Part shown: positions 44,691-57,434 of the stretch, piece by piece
Layout: the number at the start of each line of letters is the position of its first letter
How positions within the stretch are numbered: position 1 is the first letter of the stretch
Assembly: GCF_002878395.1 (NCBI RefSeq)
Contig: NC_061115.1
Span: 57,007,850 to 57,071,849 of the forward strand
Reading direction: 5' to 3'
Source: Capsicum annuum
Lineage: Eukaryota > Streptophyta > Magnoliopsida > Solanales > Solanaceae
DNA: 64,000 bases
Notes under the pieces: model-generated
Databases searched by the model: none
What the model was told of the DNA's origin: nothing
The model's input: only the letters and a program-made list of their open reading frames with translations
Program-made: the position numbers and the translations under genes

Positions 44691-46694
44691 TGTTAGCCCC
44701 AATACCAATATCAATATTAAGGCTGACACCAATACCGACCATGCCCAAAGTAGTCACACAAAGCCTCTATCCAAAAACAAATAGCATCTGATTGAGAAAT
44801 GGCCCTGACCATAGCCAAAATCAAAGTCCAAGAAACAAAAATAACATAAAGAAGTCCATATCATAAAATGGAGCCTTCCTGAGTGTGGAAGCTCACCACT
44901 TTAGTCTGATAAAAAGCTGTCCCCATATCCAATAATTGAGCAGAAGGATTAGTATGGCCAGTTTTTGCATCCTGTGGGGACACAACACCCGAAGATAAGT
45001 TAGCGGGTGAATGCTAACATGTACTCAGGAATAAGGATAAAATAATCCAACATATAGAACCAAGTAAGTAACGAAGTGCAATCACATTTATATATATATG
45101 TATATATATATTCCATGTCGGGAAAAGGGAACTGGTTTAGCATGCACTTATAACCTTTGACTTGGGATTATGTCCCTGAACAAGCCCCAATACATGTAGG
45201 CGCATGAATTAAAGATATCATATGGGCCAGGGATTCCGTGTACCCTTCACCCTCCATGATACATATGTCCAAGTATGAACTTAGGGGATTCCTATGTACC
45301 TCACAAGTATAAGGTCATCATTACACACCCTCATGTCGACAAATATGAGGTTCCAATGTTTGTCTATTAGACTCACACCTTCACGGTAAGCTATCACAAC
45401 CAACCATTATTGCCCAATTAAAATATTTAGCACATAACCAAACCATAACTTCCAAGAGTTAATTACCTAGGCATTATAAAGTGGTATCGTCATACGACCT
45501 ATAGCTCGCAAGTAATGTCATTAGCCAATACTTAGTGGATTCCCATGTACCCCACATGATTTCCAATTAATCCAAAGCCATGGTCACTAAGGACTTTCCA
45601 ATCCATTTAAAACCATTTAAACCAATTTAAGTTCCACTACCATATTATGCAATGCAAGGATTTCAATAAAAATTATACTATGTGACAAAACCTTTCTCAT
45701 AGGCATTTTAACAAACATGTTGAGGGCATATAGTTTCCAAAACCAAAATCAAGAACCAATTAACCATTCCCATAAAACCACATGTTCAAACCAACATTAT
45801 AATATGAAAACCTATAAATAGAACATAGGAAAACATTACTCGACGATTAGTAACCAAAACCCTCAACATATATTTCAAAACCCCAAAAAATATCACAATT
45901 ATTCCTTGAAAACCATTAAGTTAAACATGCTTTTAGTTTGAAATAATAATGAAGGAGGAGTAACATTCCATAGATACCATAGAAGACGAATAGAAACCAC
46001 CCTTGTAAGCCTCGAATTGATTGTATTGAAGAAACCCAAGGCTTTCTTAAACCAATAGCCTTGAGAGAGATTTGAGACTGTTTAAAGTGTATTTGATTGA
46101 GAATACTAGGTTAAATAAAGTGCCAAAAGTTTTTGAAGTCGTGGGGTCAAAAAAAGTTAAGAGCGAAATGTCTGGAATACCCCCAGATTAAACTTAAAAA
46201 ATTACCGCAGGAGGGTACGGTTTGGACTACTCACTCATACCCACATCATACGAGTGGTACCCTCTAATAACTTCATTCGAAGGTTGAACATTAGAAACTA
46301 TCAACCATATGAATCCCCTAGCCCAAATCTTACCTATACCATATGACTAGTACCCTTAAACTGTATCCAAGACAGAATCAAAGGGGGTTGGACACTGGGT
46401 AACATATGACTTCATTATACCACTCATACCCTATCCTTATGGCTTATAGTTAACAACTCAAAATCAGAGCCGATTCAAGTTACTATGTTTCGAATTAAGT
46501 GAAGGATCAACCCAATGACCCATCACCAGCCATACCATAACCACAATAAAAACTTGACCACCAAGCATTGGATATCCTACGAGATGGATCACCTGACCCG
46601 TACACTCACCTTAAGACTTATATGGTGAGTCGTATGATCCATAAAAGGATGAAAACTCAGGAAATTTCCAAGGGCTAAAACCCAGGGTGTTTGA
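44691..46694 (-). mobile_element. 3' LTR of element D
   Basis: The minus strand starts AAACACCCTGGG (TGTAACACCC changed) after the purine tract. It has a TATATATATGTATATATATA tract at about 45090 in the same relative place as in LTR C. The outer (3') end is missing: the 5' copy has GGCGTGACCCAAACTAGGG, while here unrelated DNA begins left of about 44691. Confidence 0.75.
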
Positions 46695-46712
46695 ATTCTC
46701 CCTCACTTGGAT
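46695..46712 (-). other. Polypurine tract of element D
   Basis: Minus strand CCAAGTGAGGGAGAATTC, preceded by TTTGAGGACGAATAA. Same layout as CCAAGGGGGAGA in A and E. Confidence 0.8.
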
Positions 46713-48420
46713 TATTCGTCCTCAAATGATTGAAAAAGGCAGTATAAGAATGCTTTACACCCCAATACCTCAACTTTAACCTTTAACTAAGTTAGAAACA
46801 AAGATGCAAGGAAATCAATTATTCCTCTAACAAAGTTTGAAAACATAAGTATGATGAAGAACATAGACCTTCCTCCTGAATTTCTGGGCAAAAAATAGGA
46901 ATGGATACTTAGACTTCATGTCCTCTTTTGCTTCCCAAGTAGCCTCTTTAACCTTATGGTTCCTCCATAGAACGTAAATCAAAGCAACATCCTTTGTCCG
47001 CTACCTACGAACCTACCAATCTAAGATCTCAATCGGGACTTCCTCATATGACATAGAATTTGAAATACCAATATCCTTAATAGGTACGATTTGAGACGGA
47101 TCTCTCATACACATGATCAACATAGAAATATGGAACATCATATGAATGGAGCTTAATCTAGAAGGCAACTCAAACTCATAAGCAACATTCCCAACCCTGC
47201 TCACAACCAAGTACGGACCAACATACTGGGGACTGAGCTTTCCCTTATTCCTAAATCATATCACTTCTTTCATGGGAGACACTTTCAAGAACACCTCATC
47301 CCAACCACAAACTCCAACTCTCTTCGCTTTATATCCATACAGGACTTTTGGAAACTTTGGGCAGCTTTAAGTCTATCCTGAATCACCTTCACCTTCTTCA
47401 TGGCTTGGTGAACAAAATCTGGGTCAAACTTCTCCGCCTCACCTATATTAAACTACCCAATAGGAGATTTATACCTCCTACCATACAAGGCCTTAAATGA
47501 AGCCATCCCAATGCTAGAGTCATAGCTATTGTTATAAGCTAACTCTACAAAAGGTAAGTGCTCAACCCAACTAACACCATAGTCCATCATACTAGAATCC
47601 TTCAACGTCTGAATAGTCCTTTCTGATTTCCCATCAGATTGTGGGTGGAAAGCAGTACTAAGACTCACCTTGGTCCCCAATCCTTTCTAAAACGATGCCT
47701 ATAAGTGAGATAAAATCTATGTACTGTGATCAGAGATGATGGAAATATGTACCCCATGCAACTTTACAATATCTTGGAGGTACAACTTGGCATAATCCTA
47801 AGCCAAAAAGTTAGTCCTCACTAGCAAAAAGTGAGTTGACTTTTTTATCCAATCCACGATGACTCAAATCATATAAAATTGATTCTGAGATCGAGGAAGA
47901 CCGATAATGAAATCTATGTTGATTACCTCCCATTTCTACTCTGGAAACTCAATTTCTTGATACAAACCTTCAGCGTCATATGATCAACCTGCACTTACTG
48001 ATACACCATGCAATTGGAAAGAAAATTAGCCTTATTATTTGTCATATTGTTCCACTAATACATCTTCTTAAGGTCATGATACATTTTTATCAAACAAGGA
48101 TGAACAATATACCGCAACTAATGCTCCCCAGTCAAGATTCTCTCTCGTAAACTATCGATGTCGGAAACACATAATCTCTTTTGGTACCGCAATGTACCAT
48201 CACCACTAATCTTAAAGGCTATCACCTTCTACCCACTAACGCCATCCTTGATCCTAAAAAACATAGGATCTAACACTTTTTTCTCTTTAATGTCATCACC
48301 AAGAGGCGACTACAACACTTTCTAAACGAATACTCCACCATCCTCATAGTCTAAGATAAGAACTCCATGGTACGCTAAAGGGTGAATATCCTTCACCAAC
48401 TCCCATTTTTCCTTATCCAA
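46713..48420 (-). pseudogene. pol: Tekay-type integrase and chromodomain remnant (element D)
   Basis: The core C-half is well kept: VSLSTAFHPQSDGKSERTIQ with the catalytic Glu (47670-47610), then VEHLPFVELAYNNSYDSSIG and FKALYGRRYKSPIG (47590-47453). The tail reads RVGNVAYEFELPSRLSSIH, SYEEVPIEILDW (47210-47013), and the chromodomain position is at 46900-47000 (complement of 'aggctacttgggaagcaaaagagg'). The first half (47700-48400) is in fragments. Frameshifts and stops throughout. Confidence 0.8.
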
Positions 48421-49960
48421 ATGAGCTAGAATCCCTAGGGATAACCTATTAAGAGCATTATCAACCATATTAGCTTTACATGGATGGTAGTGAAGACTCA
48501 TGTCATACTTCTTGAGTAGCTCAAGTCATCTTCTTTGCTATAGGTTAAGCACTTTCTGAGTAAACACACACTAAAGGCTTTTATGATTAAAAAAGATACC
48601 CACATGCACTTCATATTAATAATGATGCCAGATTTTCAATGCAAACACAACAACTAATAATTCCAAGTCATACACCTTCAACTATCTAGAAGCATAAGCT
48701 ATCATCTTTCCATGCTGTATTAAGACGTAACTAAAACCAACATAAGAAGCCTCATAATAGACCACAAACCCATCTGTGTTTTCAGGTAAAGTCAAAATTG
48801 GAGTCAAAGTTACCTTATCCTTTAGCTCCTCAAAACTACCCTCATAAGCTTCAGACCACAAGAACTTTACCTTCTTCTTAGTCAACTTTTTCAATAGGGC
48901 AGTTATAGAAGAAAAACTCTCTATGAATATCCTATAGTAACAAACTTAACCTTAGAAGCTCTGAATGTTTATTGGAATCGTGGGTCTCGGCTACTTCTTA
49001 ACCACTACAACCTTTTGTAGATCTACCATGATCCCTTTACTAGAAATGATCTGACCTATAAAAGTAACAACGTTCAACCAAATCTTACATTTCAACAATT
49101 TGGCATACAACTACTGCTCTTTCAATGTTTGTAACACAACACAAAGATGGTTAGTATGATCCACCTCACTGTTATAGTACACTAAAATATCTTCTATGAA
49201 CACAATGATGAACAAGTCCAAAAATTGATAGAAGCACCTAATCATCAAATTCATGAATACTGTCGAGACATTGGTCAACTCGACAGACCTAACGGAAAAC
49301 TTAAAGTGTTTATACTGGGTATGGAAAGCATTCTTAGGGATATTATCCTCCATAATCTTTAACTGATGATACCCAGATCAAAGATCAATCTTGGAGAAAT
49401 ACTTAGCACCCTGCAACTAATCAAACAAATCATCTATCCTTAGAAGAGGATACTTGTCCTTTACCATTACCGTATTCAACTATCGGTAATCAATACACAT
49501 CCGAAGGGAACCATTCTTCTTACATATGAATAACACCGGTGCACCCCAAGAGTACACACTAGGATGGATGGAACCCTTATCTAAAAGATTATTTAGCTGC
49601 TCCTTAAGCTCCTTAAACTAAATCGGAGCCATTCTATAAGGATGACTAAAAATTTGACGAGTGTCCAGAACAAGATTGATCCCAAACTCAATCTCCCTAT
49701 CAGGAGGAACACTTAGAAGGTCATCAAGAAAGACTTCAAGGAATTTATCGCCACTAGGATAGAATGCAAAGAAGGACCATCCAACTTAGAATCTTTAACC
49801 CAGACTAGATGATAGATATACACCTTGGAGATCAAACTTTGAGCTCTAAGATATGATATGAACTTGCACTTAGGAGCTAGGAAACCACCATCCCACTCAA
49901 TACCAGCTCATTAAGCAAATTAAAGACAACCTTATGGGCCCAAAAATCTAGAGATACATA
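48421..49960 (-). pseudogene. pol: Tekay-type RNase H and reverse transcriptase remnant (element D)
   Basis: RNase H: GFVVYYEASYVGFSYVLIQ, where the first catalytic Asp of YYDAS is Glu (about 48760). Connection: KKLTKKKVKFLWSEAYEGSF (48894-48830). Reverse transcriptase: the box at 49189-49200 reads FIEDILVYY, so FIDD has become FIED. Upstream are EDNIPKNAFHTQYKHFKF and, at 49480-49520, the complement of a [12 protein letters not shown] segment. Both catalytic changes would be expected to harm or abolish activity. Confidence 0.8.
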
Positions 49961-50073
49961 GCACGAGTGCAACTAATCCATCCCCAGTATCACATCAAAA
50001 TCTATCATATATAATTCAAATAGATCTACCATAGATTCTTTACCACCAATAGATACCACACCCCTTATTAACT
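49961..50073 (-). pseudogene. pol: Aspartic protease of element D, C-terminal part
   Basis: The complement of 'atccatccccagtatcacatcaaaatctatcat' gives the MIDFDVILGMD motif of the second half of the domain, with VVSIGGKESM near 50040. It stops at the insertion of E. The first half is at 59627-59830. Confidence 0.75.
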
Positions 50074-52407
50074 TGTAATACCCCATATTTTCCTAGCATA
50101 ATCTAAGTCCTAGTACATGAGTATTCATATATGAAATTTTGAAAAAAAAAATATTTTTTAGTTTAGAGCCTGTCATTGCATAGGAAATTCAATTAGATTT
50201 CCAATGATATAAAATTTTCCCAAATTTGATAACCGGGTATAAAGTTATGGCGATTTTAAGTTTTAGTTTCAAAACCACATAATTTTAACCTTTAGCGTGT
50301 CATGGAGCAGGCCAATCTCCCATTTGGAAAATTTCAGTAAGGGTCCATGATCCTGGTACATCGCTCCATATATTAATTTGATATTTTTCATTTTCAGTGT
50401 CGAAGAACGATACCACTGCATTGCGGTGAACTTCCAGGTCCCAATTAGTGAAGGAAGACAATTTCCTTGCATCGTGCCACAGACTAGTTTGCCAATTGTT
50501 AGATTCCAGTGACACGACGCAATAGTGCCATGTTGCGTCAGTCCAAAAAATTAGGATTTTCAGTCAGTTTTGAGTTTTAATTCCAAGGGCTTTTAAGTAC
50601 TTTTCACTTGTCCCAGTCATCCCCAAACACAAAATCAAGTCCATCAATTTTCCCCAAAATCAAGAACATTCTCTCACGTAGCAAAACCTTAACCTTCAAG
50701 AATCAAGGTCAAATCTCAAGAACTCTTCATCAATCCATCCAAATTCATCATTCCAGATATGTTAGATGTCCATCCATGGATTTCTTTCATCCATGGAGTC
50801 ACAATATCTGTTTTAATTACAAATCAATTATCTTTTCAAGATTTATGATATTAAATTATGATTTATAACTATGAATCTCTATGCACTCACATGAATATTG
50901 ATTTTATACCATACTTTAATGAAATTATTGTTGTTATATAATCCCTCATGTTTTAATTTTGTCATTCTTTGAATTAGATCATGATTTAGTGTTATAAATG
51001 TTGAAGTCATGCCATTATTTCATGTTTTATACTATTCCTATGAATTGACTAAACTATGAAGTACAAGTGTTTGATAAAATGCCTATAAGAGTGATTTATT
51101 CAATAAGATCCTTAATGCTTTGGTCTTCAAGCTTTAGTGTCTTTTCAGTATTGTTGGTTTGAGTCCTGGGAGTATTGAATACCCTAAAACCATTGCTATT
51201 TATTTAGACTAGTCTCAGTACATTATAGAATAGTCTACATATTATATTATGAGCATTATCAGAATAGTAAGATATCAGTCATTAAACTCAAAATAATCTA
51301 GTATCTCACTGTCTTTCAGTTGGGAGTAGAATTTAGCACCGAGCGAGTGCAGGGATGGTGGCTTCCCCGTTAGATAGACAGAGTTATTTGTAGCAGTCCC
51401 TATACTCTAGAACTATGTATCCAGTATAGGATATAAGTAGTCACCCATCAAATTAGGCTTGACTATCTCGTAGGGTTCACCTATCAGTTCAGGCTTGATA
51501 CCCTTAGTTCTTTGGACATTATATCAGTTTAGCGGATCCACATAACTATTATTAGTATCTGTGGCATAGTATTAACTCTCTTCCAACTAGGGTTAGAGGT
51601 TGGACCCCGATTAACTCAAATTGAGGAATGTCGGTTAGATGATACCTCCCACATTCTCAGATATAGTCTCAGTTATAGTCCCAGCTTAGTTATTCAGTCT
51701 TAATGTTATATGACAAAAGAATACAAATTTCATGTACTTTAGTATTTCAGTTTACAGATTTTACTCAGTTATGTTATATGCTTATTCATGCATCCTCAGT
51801 ATTTACTGATTTCCATGTATTTTTAGTATCTATAAATTCCATGCTCTCTACTCAGTACTCTATGCTTTACATATATATCAAGTTAATTATTAGTTCGGTT
51901 CATGAAACCATGCATACCAACCTATCTCATTTAGCATACCAGTATATTCAAAGTACCAATCACATACCTTTCTTTTGTACTATGATGTATCATATCATAG
52001 GTGCTGACGCTCAGTTCCTAGATCACACTTAGTCCCTCAGATCATTAATAGTACAGTAGTAGTGGTGAGTCCTCATATTTTGAGGACAAATTATATTACT
52101 TTATCTCTTTATCTTAGTAGTTAGTAGAGTTAGTTGGGGCAAGTCCCATCAACTCATAGTATCTAATTTAGAGGCTTTTCAGAAACTACAGTTAGCTATT
52201 CAGACTATTTTGATTTCAGTATTTTTATCAGATTCAAAACTCAGTAGTTGTTTCATTATTAAAACCTTATGGAATTTAAGTTATTCTTCCAAATTCATGA
52301 TTATATTATTTAGTGCTCACAGTAGGTACCAGCTCATAGGTTAGCTTGTGGTTCCTTGGGACCATAAGCACCGTGTAGCGACTAGGGGATAGTCTCAAGT
52401 CATTACA
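50074..52407 (+). mobile_element. 5' LTR of element E
   Basis: Starts TGTAATACCCC and ends AGTCATTACA. It contains CGTGCCACAGAC- and GACACGACGC-like motifs (50470-50530), the 'gagtcctgggagtattgaatacc' block (51160) and paired 'aggcttga' repeats (51450-51510). It includes a 121-bp stretch (51892-52012) missing from the partner. Confidence 0.95.
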
Positions 52408-52411
52408 AAAT

Positions 52412-52423
52412 TGGTATTAAAGC
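52412..52423 (+). other. Primer binding site of element E
   Basis: TGGTATTAAAGC, two transitions from the initiator-Met site, four bases after the LTR. Confidence 0.9.
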
Positions 52424-52632
52424 CTAAGGTTTTAAAGTGTCCTAGGAAGTTTGAAATCCACATCGAGTAGAGTCTTATGCATAGGTGTGTAGTGTGCTAC
52501 ACTTATGGATGAGAGGTTACAATGTATTTAAGAAAAAGTTCCCCTTATTTCAAGTATTTATGTCCTGCGATTGAGCATGAGCTTAAGTTAATCTCTCAAG
52601 TATAATCCATTTTCTCCTTCCATTTATAGAAC

Positions 52633-53720
52633 ATGCCTCCTAAGAAGAATTAAAGAATAATAGGAACTAAGCTAGCCCCTCAGCCCATCAAGGCAGATTC
52701 TCAATATGAGCATGTCTTTCACGCAGAATTCAAGGTTGCATTCACTACTCTAGCAAACTCCATAGCAGGACAGAATGAATGGCCAATCACTGTTCTGGCT
52801 AACCTAGTAACCAATATTGCTGCCACCAAAATTTGAGACTTCACCTGAATGAATCCTCCTTTCTCTATGGGGTCCAAGTCTAAAGAGGATCCACAGGAAT
52901 TCTTAGATATTGTTCAAAAGTTAACAGATGCTATGGGGGTGATATCTAGTTAGAGTGCCAAGTTGGCTGCATATAAATTGCAGGATGTAGCCCATACTTG
53001 GTTTAAGTAGTGGAAAATTGATAGAGGTATTGATGCAGGGCTTAGAGAATGGGAAGAGTTTGCCATGGCTTTCTTGGACAGATTCTTTCCATTAGAGATG
53101 AGGGAGGCCAAGGTGTTAGAATTTATTAATTTGAGGCAAGGCAACATGAGTGTGAGGGAGTATTATCTCAAGTTCACTCAGTTAACTAGATATGCTCATC
53201 ATGTGGTAGCTGACAGTAGGTCCAAGATTAGTAAGTTTGTGTCTGACGTGTTTGATAGTATGGTTAAGGAGTGTAGGACCGTAATGTTTCTTAGTGAGAT
53301 GGATTTGTCTAGGTTGATGGTCTATGCTCAAAAGATAGAGAAGTAAAAGATTAAGAAGAGGGAGATAGAAAAGAAGAGAGTTAGGATGGGTAGTTTTAAT
53401 TTCAATCAGCCAAAGTCAGAAGGTGTTAACAGTACTCAGTTTTATTAAAGGTCTTCAGCCCTAGTACCTTTTTCAACCAGTGCCCGAGTACCCAACTTTA
53501 GAAATGATAATAGGGATAGGGCACCAGGCTCTAAGTCCCATGTCAGTGTTAGCAGTGCTCTTACCAATCCTTTATGTCAGAAGTGTGGCAGACACCATCA
53601 GGGTGAGTGTAGAGTGGGTAGTGATGTGTACTTTTGGTGTGGCAAGCCAGGTAATCAGATTCAGTACTATTGGGTATTTGCTCAGAAAGGTAGGGATGCA
53701 CACCAATAGGGCTAGTCCCA
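52633..53720 (+). pseudogene. gag: Tekay gag (element E)
   Basis: ATG at 52633 opens MPPKKN and a stop. The same frame runs to about 53710, broken by about eight stops but apparently no frameshift. Parts: QYEHVFHAEFKVAFTTLA, DPQEFLDIVQKLTDAMGV, WEEFAMAFLDRFFPLEMREA and KVLEFINLRQGNMSVREYY (53060-53170), then SKFVSDVFDSMVKECRTVMF. The first zinc knuckle CQKCGRHHQGEC (53576-53611) is intact. The second reads YFWCGKPGNQIQYY and has lost the first Cys, the His and the last Cys. The best-preserved Tekay gag here. Confidence 0.9.
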
Positions 53721-53819
53721 TTAGTCGTCAATTCCATTTGACCGCCCAACTCAGCATGGTGCCGCTTCCAATGCTACCAGTGGTCAGCGTCCGAATAAAT
53801 TATATTTTTTTCAGTCCCG

Positions 53820-54160
53820 CCAAGATATGAAAAATTCTATTGATGTAGTTACTGGTACATGCAGGTCTTTCACTTACATGTTTATGCTTTACTAGACCCT
53901 GAAGCTTCTCTTTCTTTTGTAACTCCATATATAGCCATCAATTTTGGGGTCAGTCCCAAAAATCTAGCAGAGCCCTTTTCAGTATCTACCCCAGTGGGCA
54001 TTTCCATTATAGCCAGACAGGTATACAAGAACTGTCCGGTCATAATATCTCAAAAAACTACTTCAGTTGATCTCGTAGTGTTAGAGATGATAAAATTTTG
54101 ACATCATTCTCCACATGGATTGGCTCTACTCATGCTATGTCTCAGTTGATTGTAGAAATA
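53820..54160 (+). pseudogene. pol: Tekay aspartic protease (element E)
   Basis: ALLDPEASLSFVTPYIAINF carries DPE at 53895-53903 where the family has DPG. Then FSVSTPVGISIIARQVYKN, and after a frameshift and stop the MDWLYSCYV-like second motif (54115-54140). A frameshift near 53855 separates it from gag. The Gly to Glu change in the active-site loop argues against activity. Confidence 0.85.
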
Positions 54161-55700
54161 GAAAAGTTCATTTCTAATTCCCAAATGAACTAGTCCTTAA
54201 ATATAGGGGTAGTACTACGACACTTAGAGGTCAGTTGATTTTATACCTTAGAGCCAAAAAGATGATATCTATGGGGTGTGTCTACCATCTTGTACAAGTT
54301 AAAGACTCTAACTTAGAAATTCCTACTCTTGAGTCAGTCCCAGTAGTAAATGAATTCTCAGATGTATTTTCTGAAGAACTTATTGGAGTTCCCCCCGAAA
54401 GGAATATTAACTTCGAAATAGACCTTCTCCCAGATACTCAGCCTATATTTATTCTACCATGTAGAATGGCTCCATCTAAACTCAAAGAACTAAAAGAACA
54501 GTTGAAGGGTCTCTTAGATAAGGGATTCATTAGACCCAGCATCTCCCCATGGGGTGCACCTAGCTATTCGTGTGTAAGAAAGATGGTTCTCTCAGAATAT
54601 GCATAGACTACCGTCAGTTGAACAAGATCACATTTAAGAATAAATATCCTCTTCCTAGAATCAATAACTTGTTTGACCAACTTCAAGGTGCTAGCTACTT
54701 TTCCAAGATAGACCTCAGATCAGGCTATCATCAGCTTAAAGTCAGGGAATGTGACATTCCAAAAATAGCTTTCCGAACTTGGTATGGTAACTTCAAATTT
54801 CTAGTCATGTCCTTCGGTCTTACGAATGCACCAGAAGCCTTCATGGACTTGATGAACCAAGTGTTCTAGTAGTACTTGGATATGTTTTGTATAGTATTTA
54901 TTGATGACATTTTTGTCTATTCTCATATCAAAAGAGATCATGCAAACCATCTCAACATAATGCTTCAGACTCTTAGAGCTCACCAGTTGTTCACTAAATT
55001 CAGTAAGTATGAATTCTCGCTAAGATCAGTAGCATTCCTTAGTCATATTATTTTTGGTGATGGTATTAGAGTTGATCCTCAAAAGACTGAAGCGGTGAGA
55101 AACTGGCCTAGACCTATTTCTCCATCAGATATCAGAAGTTGGTTGGGTTTGGCTTGCTATTAATGTTGGTTTGTCGAAGGGTTTTCTTCTATTGCATCCC
55201 TCATGTCCAGATTAACTCAAAAGAAAGTTAAATTTCAGTGGTCAAATTCTTGTGAGAAGAGTTTTTAGGATTTAAATATTCGACTCACCTCAGCCCCAGT
55301 GTTAACTCTACTAGATAGTTTAGATGGTTTTTTTTGTGTATTGTGATACATCTAGAGTAGTTTTGGGTTGTGTCCTCATGTATTGTGATACTTAAGCCTC
55401 ATGAGAAGAATTATCCAACTCATGATCTTGAGTTCGCAGCTGTTGTGTTTGCCTTAAATTTTTGGAGGCATTACTTTGTATAGGGTGCATGTAGATGTTT
55501 TCATAGATCACAAAAGGCTTCAGTATGTATTCTCTTAAAAAGATTTGAATTTGCATCAGAGAAGGTGGTTAGAGTTATTAAAAGATTATGACATGAGTGT
55601 TTTGTATCATCCAGGAAAGGCTAATGTAGTGGATGACTCTCTCATTAGAATATCTATGGGTAATGTAGCTAATGTTGAGGATGGGAAGAAGAAGTTAGCT
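54161..55700 (+). pseudogene. pol: Tekay reverse transcriptase and RNase H (element E)
   Basis: Frame one: GCVYHLVQVKDSNLEIPTLE, FEIDLLPDTQPIF, LLDKGFIRPSISPWGAP (54275-54560). After a one-base shift: [58 protein letters not shown], two adjacent TAG codons, then FIDDIFVYS with intact FIDD at 54897-54908, and WPRPISPSDIRSWLGLA (55105-55155). RNase H (55310-55640) is more damaged; ends VLYHPGKANVV. The adjacent TAGTAG at 54868-54873 fits CAGCAG in the relatives. Confidence 0.9.
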
Positions 55701-56620
55701 CAGGTAGTTCATCAACTTGCCCGACTAGTTGCCCGCTTAGTTGACTTAACAGAGGGTAGTGTGTGGGTGTAGAGTAGCAATGAATCATCTCTAGTTTTTG
55801 AGGTGAAGGAAAAGCAGGATAGAGATCCCAGTCTAGTTAAGTTAAAAGTATCAGTCAAAGATCAGAAAGTGGAGGTTTTCTCCCAAGGGGATGATGGTGT
55901 TTTGCATTATTAAGGTAGATTATGTGTGCCTAGTGTAGATGATTAAAGGCAAATAATTCTTGTAGAAGTGCATGGTGCACGTTACTCTATTCATCCAAGG
56001 TCCAGTAAGATGTACCGCGATTTGCGGGAGATCTATTGGTTAAGTGGGATGAAGAAAGATTATAGAGTTTATAGCTAAGTGCTCTACTTGCCAACAAATT
56101 AAGATTGATCACCAGAAGCCTAGTGGGTCCATACAGGAGTTCAAAATTCCCATATAGAAATGGGAGGAAGTTAATATAGAATTTGTGACAGGTTTTCATC
56201 GTAACCATCATCAACATGACTCTATTTGGGTTATCGTCGATAGGATGACTAAATCAGCTCATTTCTTGCTATTATATACCTCTTATTTAGCTGAGGATTA
56301 TGCCAATATCTATCTTAGAGAGTTGGTTAGGTTGGAAGGTATTCCCTTATGTATCATCTTAGATAGAGGTACTTAGTTTACCTCTTACTTCTGGAAAGCA
56401 TTCCAAAAGGGTATTGGTGCCCAAGTCCATCTCAGTGCTGCCTTCCACCCTCTGACAGATGGTCAAGCAGAAAAGACCATTTAAAATCTTGAGGATATGC
56501 TGAGAGCATGCGTTGTGGATTTCAAGGGTAGTTGGTATGATCATTTGCCTTTGATTGAGTTCGCATATAATAACAACTATCATTCTTGTATCCGTACGGC
56601 TCCATTTGAGGGTCTCTATG
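55701..56620 (+). pseudogene. pol: Tekay integrase (element E)
   Basis: HHCC finger with EVHGARYSIHPRSSKMYRDL (55965-56030) and STCQQ-like end. Core: IWVIVDRMTKSAHFL (56227), IILDRGT, a stop, FTSYFWKAFQKGIGAQVHLS (56355-56440), and DGQAEKTI with the catalytic Glu. Then MLRACVVDFKGSWYDHLPLI and EFAYNNNYHSCIRTAPFEG (56497-56615). All three acidic residues can be placed, but at least two frameshifts and many stops separate them. E keeps the 42-bp core stretch that B has lost. Confidence 0.85.
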
Positions 56621-57230
56621 ATAGGATATGTAGATCTCTAATTGGTTGGTTTAAAGTAGGTATGGCTACAGTAGTAGGGCCTGAATTGGTATTTGATACA
56701 TTAGAAAAGGTTCAGTTGATCAAAGAAAGGCTTAGGGCTTCCCAGAGCCGACCAAAATCATATGCCAATGTGAGGAGAATGGACCTCGAGTTTAAGGTCG
56801 GTGATCTTATATACTTGAAAATCCCTCCCATGAAGGGAGTGAAGAGATTTAGTAAGAAGGGGAAACTTAGTCCTTGAAATGTCGGTCCCTTCAGAATTCT
56901 CAGTTATTTTTGAAAGATAGCTTACGAGCTTCAGTCGCCTTCAGTTTTAGCCTCAGTACACCCAGTATTCCATGTCTCATTGTTGAAAAAGTGTATTGGT
57001 GATCCGGCTATAGTTGTTCCCTTAGAAAGTGTAGATATTCAAAATAGTCTCTCCTTTGAGGAAGTTCCAGTCGAAATTCTTAATCATCAAGTTCTAGACT
57101 AAGGAACAAAGAAGTTCCACTAATTAAAGTTCTTTGGTGGAATCAGTCTATTGAGGGAGACACTTGGGAAGTAGAAGCAGATATGTGGGCCACCCTCATC
57201 TTTTCTCTGTAAATCCAGATTTAGTATAAG
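56621..57230 (+). pseudogene. pol: Integrase C-terminus and chromodomain region (element E)
   Basis: YANVRRMDLEFKVGDLIYLK, then IPPMKGVKRFSKKGKLSP (56760-56876), the GPY/F-like part, followed by HPVFHVSLLKKCIGDPAIVV and FEEVPVEILNHQ (56955-57090). A frameshift at about 57100 disrupts the chromodomain; the KVLWRN and WEAEADM parts are readable only in shifted frames (57125-57190). In living Tekay elements this domain steers integration to heterochromatin. Confidence 0.8.
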
Positions 57231-57420
57231 GTACCAATCTTCTAAAGATTTTTTTTTCTCTGTCATGCTCAGTTTCAGCCGCACATCATGTTCATGTCAG
57301 TTGTCCATTCATGAATTAGTTCAGTCAGGCATTCCATGCATCAGACATACATATTTAGTGTGTAAGCTCAGTCCATCAGTTCCCTCAGCTTAACCAGTTT
57401 CATTCGAGGATGAATGATCC

Positions 57421-57434
57421 CAAGGGGGAGATAT
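57421..57434 (+). other. Polypurine tract of element E
   Basis: CAAGGGGGAGATAT directly before the LTR start TGTAACACCCC, preceded by TTCGAGGATGAATGATC. Confidence 0.9.

Noticed and set aside
51703..52032. Open frame of 109 codons in LTR E
   Set aside because: Non-coding LTR sequence; the partner LTR has a 121-bp deletion across it and no conserved frame.
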